The notes below the pieces were generated by a model that had not been told where the DNA came from, made no database searches, and worked only from the letters and a program-made list of their open reading frames with translations. A stretch of DNA of 58,418 nucleotides from CAZNLH01 sp964573995. Lineage in GTDB: Bacteria; Gemmatimonadota; CAZMKB01; CAZNLH01. Every line of letters begins with the position of its first letter. The first letter of the stretch is position 1. The position numbers were made by a program, and so were the translations under genes. Positions 1 through 7,182 of the stretch are shown in pieces. The DNA is taken from positions 1 through 58,418 of the forward strand of contig CAZNLH010000016.1 of assembly GCA_964573995.1 (NCBI GenBank). Reading direction: 5' to 3'.

Positions 1-32
1 GTCGCCCCCCGCGCGGGGGCGTGGATTGAAAC
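1..32 (+). CRISPR. Terminal CRISPR repeat, array cut by window edge
   Basis: One 32-nt unit starts at base 1. It has a G+C palindrome (GCCCCCGCGCGGGGGC core) and ends in GTGGATTGAAAC. This is the form known for type I-C (Dvulg-like) repeats, and the ATTGAAAC end puts the crRNA sense strand on plus. No second copy appears one spacer length downstream, so this is the last (trailer-side) repeat and the array, leader and any cas genes lie to the left. No cas gene is present in the window. A single copy limits certainty, but length and both ends match the family. Confidence 0.8.
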
Positions 33-190
33 CGGGAGATTACGCCTGTACAAACTGAGAAGGCCCGGTTGCTCTTCCAGATATGGTGCCACGTTGTTCA
101 ATCAGAACGTCCTTGCACCTATCCGTAGAATAATCCATTTAGATCCGGCACGCTCAGTGAAGGCGTATTGCTCAATACAACTATCTTACC

Positions 191-387
191 GTCATTCCGG
201 CGAAAGCAGGAATCCAGGACTTTCTCAATAAATCCTTATATAAATCCCACAACTCCAGATTTATCACCTCGATCAATTTTATCTTCCAAGCCCTATTCCC
301 TTTCTTCATCGCCCCCTCCAGCCTGATGGCCGATTCCATGGCACCATATACCCTCTACCTCTGGATTCCGGCCTCCACCGGAATGAC
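191..387. repeat. Inverted-repeat element, two REP-like 27-nt arms
   Basis: The left arm (191-217, GTCATTCCGG..GGAATCCAG) and the right arm (361-387, its reverse complement apart from about 8 central bases) face each other. Each arm is itself a short hairpin (ATTCC..GGAAT), as in the dispersed palindromes common between genes of many bacteria. The roughly 140 bp between them is A+T-richer than the surroundings and has no convincing ORF. It may be a small non-autonomous element or a REP pair. No target-site duplication is obvious. Confidence 0.6.
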
Positions 388-452
388 AGTGGAGGGAAAC
401 CAAACATGCCCACTCCCCATCCCTTGGCTCGATTACATCAACAAACTGGGAG

Positions 453-680
453 ATGAACCAAAAAGAAATTCTTTTCAAAAACGAAAACAGGCTCGGCAAT
501 GAGCCTTCTCATAAACTTTTCGAGACGATCTCAATCAAACCAAGGGGTAAGGTGGATGTGCCTCGCGATTTCTTGAATTACGAAATCATTATTGCAAAAG
601 AAAACATTACGCAGGATGTTGATATGATCGAGATACTGCAAGACACTCTTGGAGCCTATTTGCAAGATTTAACTTTATAA
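453..680 (+). CDS. Hypothetical 75-aa protein
   Basis: An open frame of 75 codons begins MNQKEILFKNENR and ends GAYLQDLTL. I do not recognise a family. It is polar and acidic towards the C-terminus, with no signal peptide or membrane segment. The ATG is preceded by GGGAG lying too close to be a normal ribosome binding site. It sits between the inverted-repeat element and a tRNA-like fragment, in DNA that looks like an insertion zone, so it could be a remnant of a longer gene. Its amino-acid composition is protein-like, which is the only argument for its being real. Confidence 0.3.
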   Translation: MNQKEILFKNENRLGNEPSHKLFETISIKPRGKVDVPRDFLNYEIIIAKENITQDVDMIEILQDTLGAYLQDLTL

Positions 681-790
681 TCGATCGTGTCCGAATAATT
701 ATTAGAGTATGGCCGAATGTTGTTCCGCGCATGCGTACAGTGCTATTCTTGATACCCTTGTGCCCTACGGTTGAAGGAACCCGCTCCGAG

Positions 791-820
791 CAGGGTTCAA
801 GTCCTATCCGGTCTCCGCCA
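791..820 (+). other. tRNA 3'-end-like fragment
   Basis: CAGGGTTCAAGTCC followed by TATCCGGTCTCCGCCA reads like the T-arm, 3' acceptor strand and CCA end of a tRNA, serine-like by its GTCTCCGCCA end. No matching 5' half (a GGAGAC-type start) is visible within 100 bp upstream and the T-stem pairs poorly, so this is not an intact tRNA gene. Such 3' fragments are typical of attachment sites left by integrases that use tRNA genes. No integrase gene is in the window. Confidence 0.4.
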
Positions 821-879
821 GGTGGGCAAGACCCATCTCCCCCGTGAAAGGGAGATCTCGTAATTCGAAGCTCTATATT

Positions 880-1408
880 CTACAGTCTGTTATGAGAAAA
901 GGTTGGAGAGACGGATAACATCTCAAACTTCTTCCGAAAAGACCATAACCCCCAGAACCCAACAATACCGAATGGGAGGATCAGCGCCTCAAAGACCCAC
1001 ATTTCAGCTGTCGTCAGGTTTTCCACACCATAAGAAATCTGGATGTATCCGGCGATGGCATCCATGGCCGTCTTATACGCGAAAGCGATCCAAAACCACT
1101 TCCACTTCCCCGTCTGAACAGCGTAAATAATGAGAATGCACGAGAAGGCATGCAAGAGGAGCGCCGTCACCCTCTCGAGAATCGGGGCAGGGATCAGCTG
1201 TGGACTTTGGCAAGGCCCCTTGGATGAAAGAAATCACTGCATCCATCCGAATCGAAGCCAATGATTTCAGCCCAACCCCAACAATCCACGCCATCGCGCC
1301 GATCAGAAAAAACCACCATTCTGTTCCCGTTCGTCGTCTCCAGTAAATGATGGATAAAAGGCCTACCACCATCATACCAATACCGCTCAATAGAAATGTG
1401 GGGCCCAT
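880..1408 (-). pseudogene. Frameshifted YhfC-like membrane protein
   Basis: Two overlapping minus-strand frames join into one protein. The N-terminal part (1408 down to about 1195) begins MGPTFLLSGIGMM, has two membrane helices and a YWRRRTG..WWFFLIGA stretch. The C-terminal part contains ILERVTALLLHAF, then three hydrophobic segments. Both ends resemble the YhfC family of glutamic-type intramembrane proteases. A one-base shift near 1195-1205 separates them. The joined product is only about 170 residues against roughly 230-260 in the family, and the central EE..R and GHG..E segments are missing. It is therefore probably a decayed gene with an internal deletion, although the frameshift alone could be an assembly error. 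Confidence 0.55.
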
Positions 1409-1652
1409 TCTTCCTCTCCTTGTGGCTACTTGAATCGATTGCGATTAATTATGGCGGTAACAGGGCCTGTTACATCTATCCCACTCTGAAACCACAATCA
1501 ACACTATTCATCATGAATTTTCTCATATAACCTCACGGGAATGATATGTCAACTGTCGTCAACATAATGCATAGCGGGCTTGCAAGGAACAGGGAGAAAA
1601 TAGCGACTAAAATATCAAGATGTCAAGATTGACTCAGTAGAAGACTTTTTCC

Positions 1653-1681
1653 TTGACAAACCGCAACTTCAAAGATACGTT
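1653..1681 (+). promoter_or_regulatory. Predicted sigma-70 promoter for cytochrome unit
   Basis: TTGACA at 1653-1658 and TACGTT at 1676-1681 are separated by 17 nt. It lies 137 bp before the cytochrome c start and is the best box in the 409-bp space 1409-1817, which otherwise shows no gene. The -10 element is weak. Confidence 0.45.
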
Positions 1682-1817
1682 ATTCTGATATTTGTACGGG
1701 GGTCTACCAGGTTTCACAGCCAAGAGTTTCCCTTTTGTTCTATCTGCAGGTTGGGCTTAGAGGACTAAGGCACCTTGGAGAGAACCCTAATTAACAGCAA
1801 CACTCAGGAGTAATACG

Positions 1818-2138
1818 ATGAAAAAAGCGCTTTATCTTTGCCTTGCCTGTGTCTTTTTACTCACCACCGCCGGATATATACTGGCCGGGGATGCCGAAGC
1901 GGGAAAGGCCAAGGCATCCACTTGTTCAGCCTGCCACGGCGATAAAGGGATTTCCGGTATGTCTGAAACTCCCAACCTGGCCGGCCAGCAAGAGCAATAC
2001 CTGGTCAACGCCATGAAGAGTTACCGTGACAGCACGCGAAACAATGAAATCATGAAGCCGATGATGGAGTCAATGTCCGACGAAGACATAGACAACCTGG
2101 CCGCCTATTATTCTTCTTTGAATTGTACAGGCAAGTAA
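1818..2138 (+). CDS. Class I cytochrome c, periplasmic
   Basis: A 106-residue secreted mono-haem cytochrome. A Sec signal peptide covers about residues 1-23 (KK, then LYLCLACVFLLTTAGYILAG), and mature GDAEAGKAKASTCSACHG carries the CXXCH haem site at 36-40. Met79-Met86 provide candidate axial ligands. Size and layout fit c553/c4-like electron carriers. The start is set by AGGAG eight bases upstream. It is followed 112 bp later by an outer-membrane protein that also has one CXXCH, so the two probably pass electrons to each other in or across the periplasm. The electron donor and acceptor cannot be told from sequence. Confidence 0.88.
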   Translation: MKKALYLCLACVFLLTTAGYILAGDAEAGKAKASTCSACHGDKGISGMSETPNLAGQQEQYLVNAMKSYRDSTRNNEIMKPMMESMSDEDIDNLAAYYSSLNCTGK

Positions 2139-2250
2139 ACACTTCCGGGCGGTAAAGTGCGATAGGATTGGAAAGGAGGTGGACCTGAGACAACAACCTG
2201 TAAGAGAAAGGATAGTATCCTTATTCGAAAGGACTCAAAGGAGGAGAATC

Positions 2251-3504
2251 ATGAAGGGAATGTTTAAGGGGTTGGCGATTACGCTTACTGTTTTCGCCTT
2301 CGGTTGCATTATGTTTCAAAGCAAGGCGCAGGCCACTGCAGCCTTCGCACGGAAGTATAGCCTCTCCTGTAACACGTGCCACAGCATCACCTTCCCAAGA
2401 TTGAACTTCTATGGAGAGAGGTTCATGAGAAACGGCTTCCAGTTGCCGGGGGGTCAGGAGGGATCTACGATGGGGAAAAAGGGGATAGCCGATGACCTCA
2501 GTTTGGCCAAGCATCTCGGGAACTTTGTCGCAGTCAGGGGGAAGATCAGGGTGTTTGAGGATCAGCAAAACGACCCCGATGGCAACAACATCCCATCGAC
2601 CATAGGCAGCACCATCTTCGGTGCCTTCTTCGCCTCTGGCACGGTCGCCAAGAACATGCCGTTCTGGGCGGAATTCGAGACCAACACTGCTAATGGTGAG
2701 ACCGAGTTGCACAACTTCTTCGTCGGCTGGACCAATGTCAACGGCAACAGCATGGCCAACTTCAGGGTCGGCGGTTTCACCCCCACCGAGTGGACTTCCT
2801 TCTCGGACCAGAAGAGGGGCCTTGATGGCCCGACTTCCCACCCGGGCGCCTTCCGGCCAGGGAAATATTCCAAGAGCGGTAGCGATCCTTACAACCTCCG
2901 GACCACCACCGGGCTCGAGTATTATGGATATAACGGGCCCGCATTCTGGGCGGTCGGGGTTGCAGACAAGATGGGGGGAGATTACCACACCGACCACGCG
3001 GCAAACTCTATCAAAGATGTCTACTTTGTCTTGAGGGGTGAGGCGCCGAGCGGCCCCGTGGAGGGCAGTTCCGTATCCCTCCTGGCCTATCACGCCAATA
3101 ATGGGGCATTGAAAAGATTCGAGGGGACATCGGACGGCGAGTACACGGTCTACGACATCTCGGCCAACCTGCGCAAGGACCCGCTGGACTTGCAATTCGC
3201 TTATGTCACCGATGTCAATCGGATACAGGGCAACGGAACGAGCAACGACCAGGGGATCACCTTCGAAGGCGATGTCAAGTTGAGAACCGGTCTCCTCGGG
3301 ATACTGAGGTACGACACCTTCGACGATGGATCCATTACTTCTGGTGATTCGAGGACCACAACGGTGACCCCGGCGCTGGTCTATGCCCCAAGGCAGAACT
3401 GCAAGGTTACCGCGTCTTACACCATCGACGCCTCCGACAACACCACAGGAGACTTCGGTGAGCGTAGCAATACCTTTGACATAGAGACACAGTTCATGTT
3501 CTGA
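2251..3504 (+). CDS. Mono-haem outer-membrane beta-barrel-like protein
   Basis: A 417-residue protein. I chose the ATG at 2251 because AAGGAGGAG precedes it and a proper signal peptide follows (MKGMFKGLAITLTVFAFG to about residue 29). The mature N-terminus has one haem motif, CNTCH at 40-44, in the context FARKYSLSCNTCHSITFPRLN. The rest (about 70-417) is rich in alternating aromatic and polar strands, Gly, Asn and Thr, and ends in Phe (IETQFMF). These are the marks of an outer-membrane barrel, though no named family is recognised with certainty. The arrangement recalls porin-cytochrome proteins in which a barrel is joined to a short haem segment. It is partnered with the upstream cytochrome c, and a strong terminator follows. 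Confidence 0.7.
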   Translation: MKGMFKGLAITLTVFAFGCIMFQSKAQATAAFARKYSLSCNTCHSITFPRLNFYGERFMRNGFQLPGGQEGSTMGKKGIADDLSLAKHLGNFVAVRGKIRVFEDQQNDPDGNNIPSTIGSTIFGAFFASGTVAKNMPFWAEFETNTANGETELHNFFVGWTNVNGNSMANFRVGGFTPTEWTSFSDQKRGLDGPTSHPGAFRPGKYSKSGSDPYNLRTTTGLEYYGYNGPAFWAVGVADKMGGDYHTDHAANSIKDVYFVLRGEAPSGPVEGSSVSLLAYHANNGALKRFEGTSDGEYTVYDISANLRKDPLDLQFAYVTDVNRIQGNGTSNDQGITFEGDVKLRTGLLGILRYDTFDDGSITSGDSRTTTVTPALVYAPRQNCKVTASYTIDASDNTTGDFGERSNTFDIETQFMF

Positions 3505-3543
3505 TTTCCTCGTCCCTATGGCATAAAGTGGCAAATCACGTAT

Positions 3544-3573
3544 AAGGCCCTCTCCCGCCGGGGAGAGGGCCTT
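3544..3573 (+). terminator. Rho-independent terminator after cytochrome unit
   Basis: A perfect 13-bp stem (AAGGCCCTCTCCC paired with its complement) with a 4-nt GCCG loop is followed by TTACTTTT on the plus strand. It lies 40 bp after the outer-membrane cytochrome stop, and 55 bp past the stop of the convergent acetyltransferase/MBL gene. Confidence 0.9.
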
Positions 3574-3627
3574 TACTTTTCAAGTTGGACAGCACCTGGG
3601 CGGATGTGGCCTAATACATCCTCTCTT

Positions 3628-4857
3628 TTATCTTCTCCCGTGGACCAGGATACACTCCCGGGCCGACCGGCCGATCTCGAGCGCAAGATCCGTTGAGAGG
3701 TGGACCCTTTCAAGGTATGCCCCCTCTACCTGCCACCGGTCCGGGTAGGTGGCCTCCAGGACAGCAAGATCGGCCCCCCGGACGAGTTCCCTCAATGAAG
3801 GGCAGTCGCCCGTATCGCCGCTTACAGCCACCGTCTCGCCTCGAAATGAAAGACGGTACCCCGCGGCAGGTATCGGCCCGAGGATCCCCGCCCCCTTCGT
3901 GCTCCCGCAATGCACCACGGGAAATGCCCGGATGGACATCCCCCCAACCTGGAAGACCTGCCGGGAGCGCGCCTCGCGAACCGAGATTCTAAATGGAGTG
4001 GTATCAAGATAACACGACCGAAAGGCCTCTACTACCGCCTGGACTTCCTTACAATCCCCCGGCGCTATGATGTGGAGGTCATCCTCTCGACCTACCATCC
4101 TCAGGAATCCCAGGATAGGATAGAGTCCACCCACGTGATCGAAGTGCCCGTGCGTGAACGCGATCCCGTTGATTTCCCGGATATTGCCCTCCCTCGCCAG
4201 GAGGTCCCGCAGCGTCCCGTCCCCTGCATCGACCAGCAGAAAGCCCTCACCGTGAGAAACCTGGATGGACTGTGCGGTGCCTGCCTTCGAGAATAGTACG
4301 CGAACCCCCAGGGCCTTCCCCCTCCATGACCTCACGTCCGCACGCTCGCCATCCACGGGCTCCCTGTATCTCTTCTGCAGGATATATACGTCCAACCACC
4401 TGTCGAACTTGCGCCCCGCCTCCCTCATCACGCCGACCGGCTCGAAGCCCAGGGATTCGTGCAGGTGGATACTGACCTCGTTTCCCCCCGCGACACGCGC
4501 AACAACGGCATGGAGCCCGGATCTCCTTCCCTCTTCGAGTATCGCCTCCATCAACCGCCGTCCTATCCCCCTCCCCCGGTATTCTTCATCGATATAAAGG
4601 GAGATCTCAGCCGTCCCTGAATAGGCGCACCTATCGGACCACCTGCTCAACGCCGCCCATCCGACCACTCCCCCCTCCACCACCGCCACCATGATCGGGT
4701 TGCCGGGGCCGTGGGCTTCATACCAGTCCTCCTGTTCCTCCATGGTCTTGGGCTCCATGTCGAAGGTGGCCACGGTGTGAAGGATCGCCTCGTTGTAAAT
4801 CCTGGTAATGTCTTCCAGGTCGCCCGAAGTCGCCCTGCGAACCGTTATCTTGGCCAT
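3628..4857 (-). CDS. GNAT acetyltransferase fused to metallo-beta-lactamase hydrolase
   Basis: A 409-residue two-domain cytosolic protein. Residues 1-165 form a GNAT N-acetyltransferase of the phosphinothricin-acetyltransferase type: RRATSGDLEDITRIYNEAI start, acetyl-CoA loop YRGRGIGRRL at 93-102, HLHESLGFEPVG at 131-142. Residues about 183-409 form an RNase Z-like metallo-beta-lactamase fold: THGHFDH at 235-241, VVHCG at 314-318, SGDTGD at 346-351, and His386 and His406 near the end, so the two-metal site appears complete. Both halves are in one uninterrupted frame. The substrates are unknown; one protein could acetylate a compound that the other hydrolyses. It stands alone, convergent to the cytochrome unit and downstream of a dispersed repeat. 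Domain calls are firm, function is not. Confidence 0.88.
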   Translation of the reverse strand: MAKITVRRATSGDLEDITRIYNEAILHTVATFDMEPKTMEEQEDWYEAHGPGNPIMVAVVEGGVVGWAALSRWSDRCAYSGTAEISLYIDEEYRGRGIGRRLMEAILEEGRRSGLHAVVARVAGGNEVSIHLHESLGFEPVGVMREAGRKFDRWLDVYILQKRYREPVDGERADVRSWRGKALGVRVLFSKAGTAQSIQVSHGEGFLLVDAGDGTLRDLLAREGNIREINGIAFTHGHFDHVGGLYPILGFLRMVGREDDLHIIAPGDCKEVQAVVEAFRSCYLDTTPFRISVREARSRQVFQVGGMSIRAFPVVHCGSTKGAGILGPIPAAGYRLSFRGETVAVSGDTGDCPSLRELVRGADLAVLEATYPDRWQVEGAYLERVHLSTDLALEIGRSARECILVHGRR

Positions 4858-5020
4858 ATCGCCCCTTCCATCCGCCTATCCTGCGTGTTTCCCTCGAGAT
4901 TATCCAAGACCACGCACCTCTCCTCGCCTGTCAACCATACAAGTGCACTCACCGGTAAGATATCCAATCCCATTGCGATTGCAAGATCGAGAAGGCGGCG
5001 GGAAGATCACCTAGTGTAAT

Positions 5021-5172
5021 GCCCCGGAAATCTCTTGCCCCTTAGCGTGGGTGGCGCCGATGGGGGCCCCCCACCGCGCGCAGCCCCTGCGAGCACAGCG
5101 GGGGTGTTCGGCGACAGGACCCGCACCGCCCCAAGAGACATGACAAATGCGAATAAACTTCCGGGACGAAAC
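5021..5172 (-). repeat. Dispersed intergenic repeat, copy A
   Basis: Read on the minus strand, this ~150-bp segment matches 29049-29163 on the plus strand. Shared blocks include TTTCGT..CCCGGAAGTT, CCTGTCGCCGAAC.CCCCC, ATCGGCGCCA.CCACGCTAAG and GG.CAAGAGA. Copy A carries an extra ~38-bp G+C-rich hairpin-prone insert after the CCCCC run. It occupies the middle of the 509-bp space 4858-5366, which holds no other recognisable feature. No transposase is nearby, so it is a relic, a MITE-like unit or a structured RNA family. Confidence 0.6.
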
Positions 5173-5366
5173 ACTCGATCCTGATTGATTACCGCCTTTC
5201 ACTTCACTTTTCCTTGCACAATGGATCGCTCCTCGATATCTTACCCATAGCCCTCGAGGCACGGTGTTCCAATCAAGCCGGCCGACCCGACCCATGTACT
5301 TCGGCAATATAGGTCGATCATGGCCCCCTCGGCAACGACAGCTTTTTTTCTGCAACAGGAGCGAGT

Positions 5367-6881
5367 TTGTCGCAAATAAGATCCAGGTTGTCCACCATCT
5401 CTCTGGTCACAGGTCCCCTGCTGTTCATCGGGGTCCTTACCCTCCTCGACCTTGACCCCGCGCACCCGGAGGTGACACGCACGGCGGCCATAGCCCTCCT
5501 GATGGCCTTCTGGTGGATCACCGAGGCGATCCCGCTCGCAGTGACCGCCCTCCTTCCGGTCATCCTGTTCCCGTTTTTCGGGATCATGAGCGGGAAGGCG
5601 GTGGCGCCGATATACTTCAACCACATCATCTTCCTCTTTATCGGGGGCTTCCTCGTGGCGCTCGCGATGGAACGCTGGGGATTGCACCGACGCATAGCGC
5701 TCAGGATACTTCGACTTTGCGGCGCCCGGCCGGGAGGTATCCTCTTCGGGTCCATGGCGGCCACCTGGTTCCTCTCCATGTGGATCTCCAATACCGCCTC
5801 AACGATGATGATGGTCCCCATTGCACTCGCCCTGGTCATGAAACTCGAAGAGAACCTCGGGAAGGAGCACCTATCCCGTTACTCAATCGGCCTCTTCCTC
5901 GGGATCGCTTACGGGGCCTCGACCGGCGGGATCGCGACCCTGGTGGGGACGCCGCCCAACCTGTCTTTCGTGAGGATACTCAAGATAAACTTCCCCGCGG
6001 CCCCCGAGATCTCCTTCGCATCATGGTTCGCCTTCGCGCTGCCCTGTTCGGTCCTGATGCTGGTCATCATATGGCTCTTGCTCACGTGGTCATACTCCCC
6101 CCGACGAGGTGGATTCGAGCCGGACAAGGAGATATTCGAGCGTGAATACAGGGAACTCGGCCCCCTTTCGTTCGAGGAGTGGGCCGTGCTGGTCGACTTC
6201 CTCCTCCTCGTCTTCCTGTGGCTCTTCCGAAGGGACATCCAGTTCGGCCACCTCACGATCCCCGGTTGGTCCCGCCTCTTCACGAACGCAGGCCTACTGG
6301 ACGACGGTACCGTGGCCATTGCCATGGCCTTCATCCTCTTCGTAATTCCATGCAAGGGGAAAGGGGGCGAAAGGATCATGGACTGGCGGACCGCCTCAAG
6401 GCTCCCGTGGGGAATCGTCCTCCTGATCGGGGGAGGGTTCGCCCTGGCCGAAGGATTCAAGGAGTCGGGCCTCTCCATGTGGCTGGGGCACAGGCTCGAG
6501 GCGCTTGGGGGACTCTCACCCATCTTGATAGTCGCCCTGATCTGCACGCTCATAACCTTCCTGACGGAACTCACCTCCAACACGGCAACGGCACAGATCC
6601 TGCTGCCGATTATTGCAGTCATGGCCACGGGTCTTGGGCTCAATCCACTACTACTGATGGTCCCGGGGACCATAGCCTGCTCGCAGGCATTCATGCTCCC
6701 CGTTGCCACGCCACCAAACGCCATAGTCTTCGGCTCGGGGAGGGTCAGGATCTCCGACATGGCGCGGACCGGACTCCTCATTAACATCATCGGGATCCTC
6801 GTCATCACCTTCGCGATCTTCCTGCTCGGTGGCCCGACGCTTGGCATCTCCACGGGGGAGTTTCCCTCATGGGCGAAGTGA
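5367..6881 (+). CDS. SLC13/DASS-family sodium:dicarboxylate symporter
   Basis: A 504-residue inner-membrane transporter of the divalent anion:Na+ symporter family, which imports C4-dicarboxylates, citrate or sulfate with sodium. The two family-defining SNT motifs in the re-entrant hairpins are at 141-143 (WISNTAST) and 404-406 (ELTSNTAT), with ATLVGTPPNLS at 190-200 and ATPPNAIVFG near 450. About eleven or more hydrophobic segments span the length. The start is a TTG at 5367 with CAGGAG six bases before it; the frame is open upstream but lacks another good start. It is alone on its strand, divergent from the GNAT/MBL gene. The substrate cannot be read from sequence. Confidence 0.88.
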   Translation: MSQIRSRLSTISLVTGPLLFIGVLTLLDLDPAHPEVTRTAAIALLMAFWWITEAIPLAVTALLPVILFPFFGIMSGKAVAPIYFNHIIFLFIGGFLVALAMERWGLHRRIALRILRLCGARPGGILFGSMAATWFLSMWISNTASTMMMVPIALALVMKLEENLGKEHLSRYSIGLFLGIAYGASTGGIATLVGTPPNLSFVRILKINFPAAPEISFASWFAFALPCSVLMLVIIWLLLTWSYSPRRGGFEPDKEIFEREYRELGPLSFEEWAVLVDFLLLVFLWLFRRDIQFGHLTIPGWSRLFTNAGLLDDGTVAIAMAFILFVIPCKGKGGERIMDWRTASRLPWGIVLLIGGGFALAEGFKESGLSMWLGHRLEALGGLSPILIVALICTLITFLTELTSNTATAQILLPIIAVMATGLGLNPLLLMVPGTIACSQAFMLPVATPPNAIVFGSGRVRISDMARTGLLINIIGILVITFAIFLLGGPTLGISTGEFPSWAK

Positions 6882-7087
6882 AAGGGGTCAAGGCCCTGAC
6901 TTTTCCTCGCCCCCCGGGGCCGGATGAAGGCCAAGCAAGGCTCGAGTCAAGGGCCGCTCTCCTGCACGAACTCGCCCCTCGAGGGGGCCTTTGTAGCTGT
7001 CACAGGCGTCGCTGCGGGCACGATCGACATCTGAGGGACGGGTGGGGGATGTCTCCCTGAAACCTTGCCAATACATGCCCGTGGGCC

Positions 7088-7116
7088 TTGACCTGAACTT
7101 TCCGAATAGGTATAAT
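7088..7116 (+). promoter_or_regulatory. Sigma-70 promoter of surface-glycan operon
   Basis: TTGACC (7088-7093), a 17-nt spacer and a perfect TATAAT (7111-7116). Predicted transcription starts near 7123, about 60 bp before the DUF3604 gene. This excludes translation from any start upstream of 7120. The rest of 6882-7087 shows nothing. Confidence 0.8.
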
Positions 7117-7182
7117 TTTGAGGTTTTGCAATTCATTTTTCCCGAGAGATACCAAACCGATACGGGAGGAGAAGGAGTGGTT

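Noticed and set aside
32..110. A further CRISPR spacer-repeat unit after the first repeat
   Set aside because: No repeat-like sequence occurs 30-45 bp downstream; the sequence is best read as array trailer.
835..856. Hairpin ATCTCCC/GGGAGAT as terminator of the YhfC-like gene
   Set aside because: No T-tract follows on either strand.
2221..3534. A long open frame of 437 codons on the minus strand opposite the outer-membrane cytochrome protein
   Set aside because: The plus frame has a signal peptide, haem motif, ribosome site and terminator; the minus frame has none and arises from high G+C codon use.
5909..6934. 341-codon minus frame opposite the SLC13 transporter
   Set aside because: It has no family motif and low-complexity Ser/Arg/Pro composition typical of a shadow frame.
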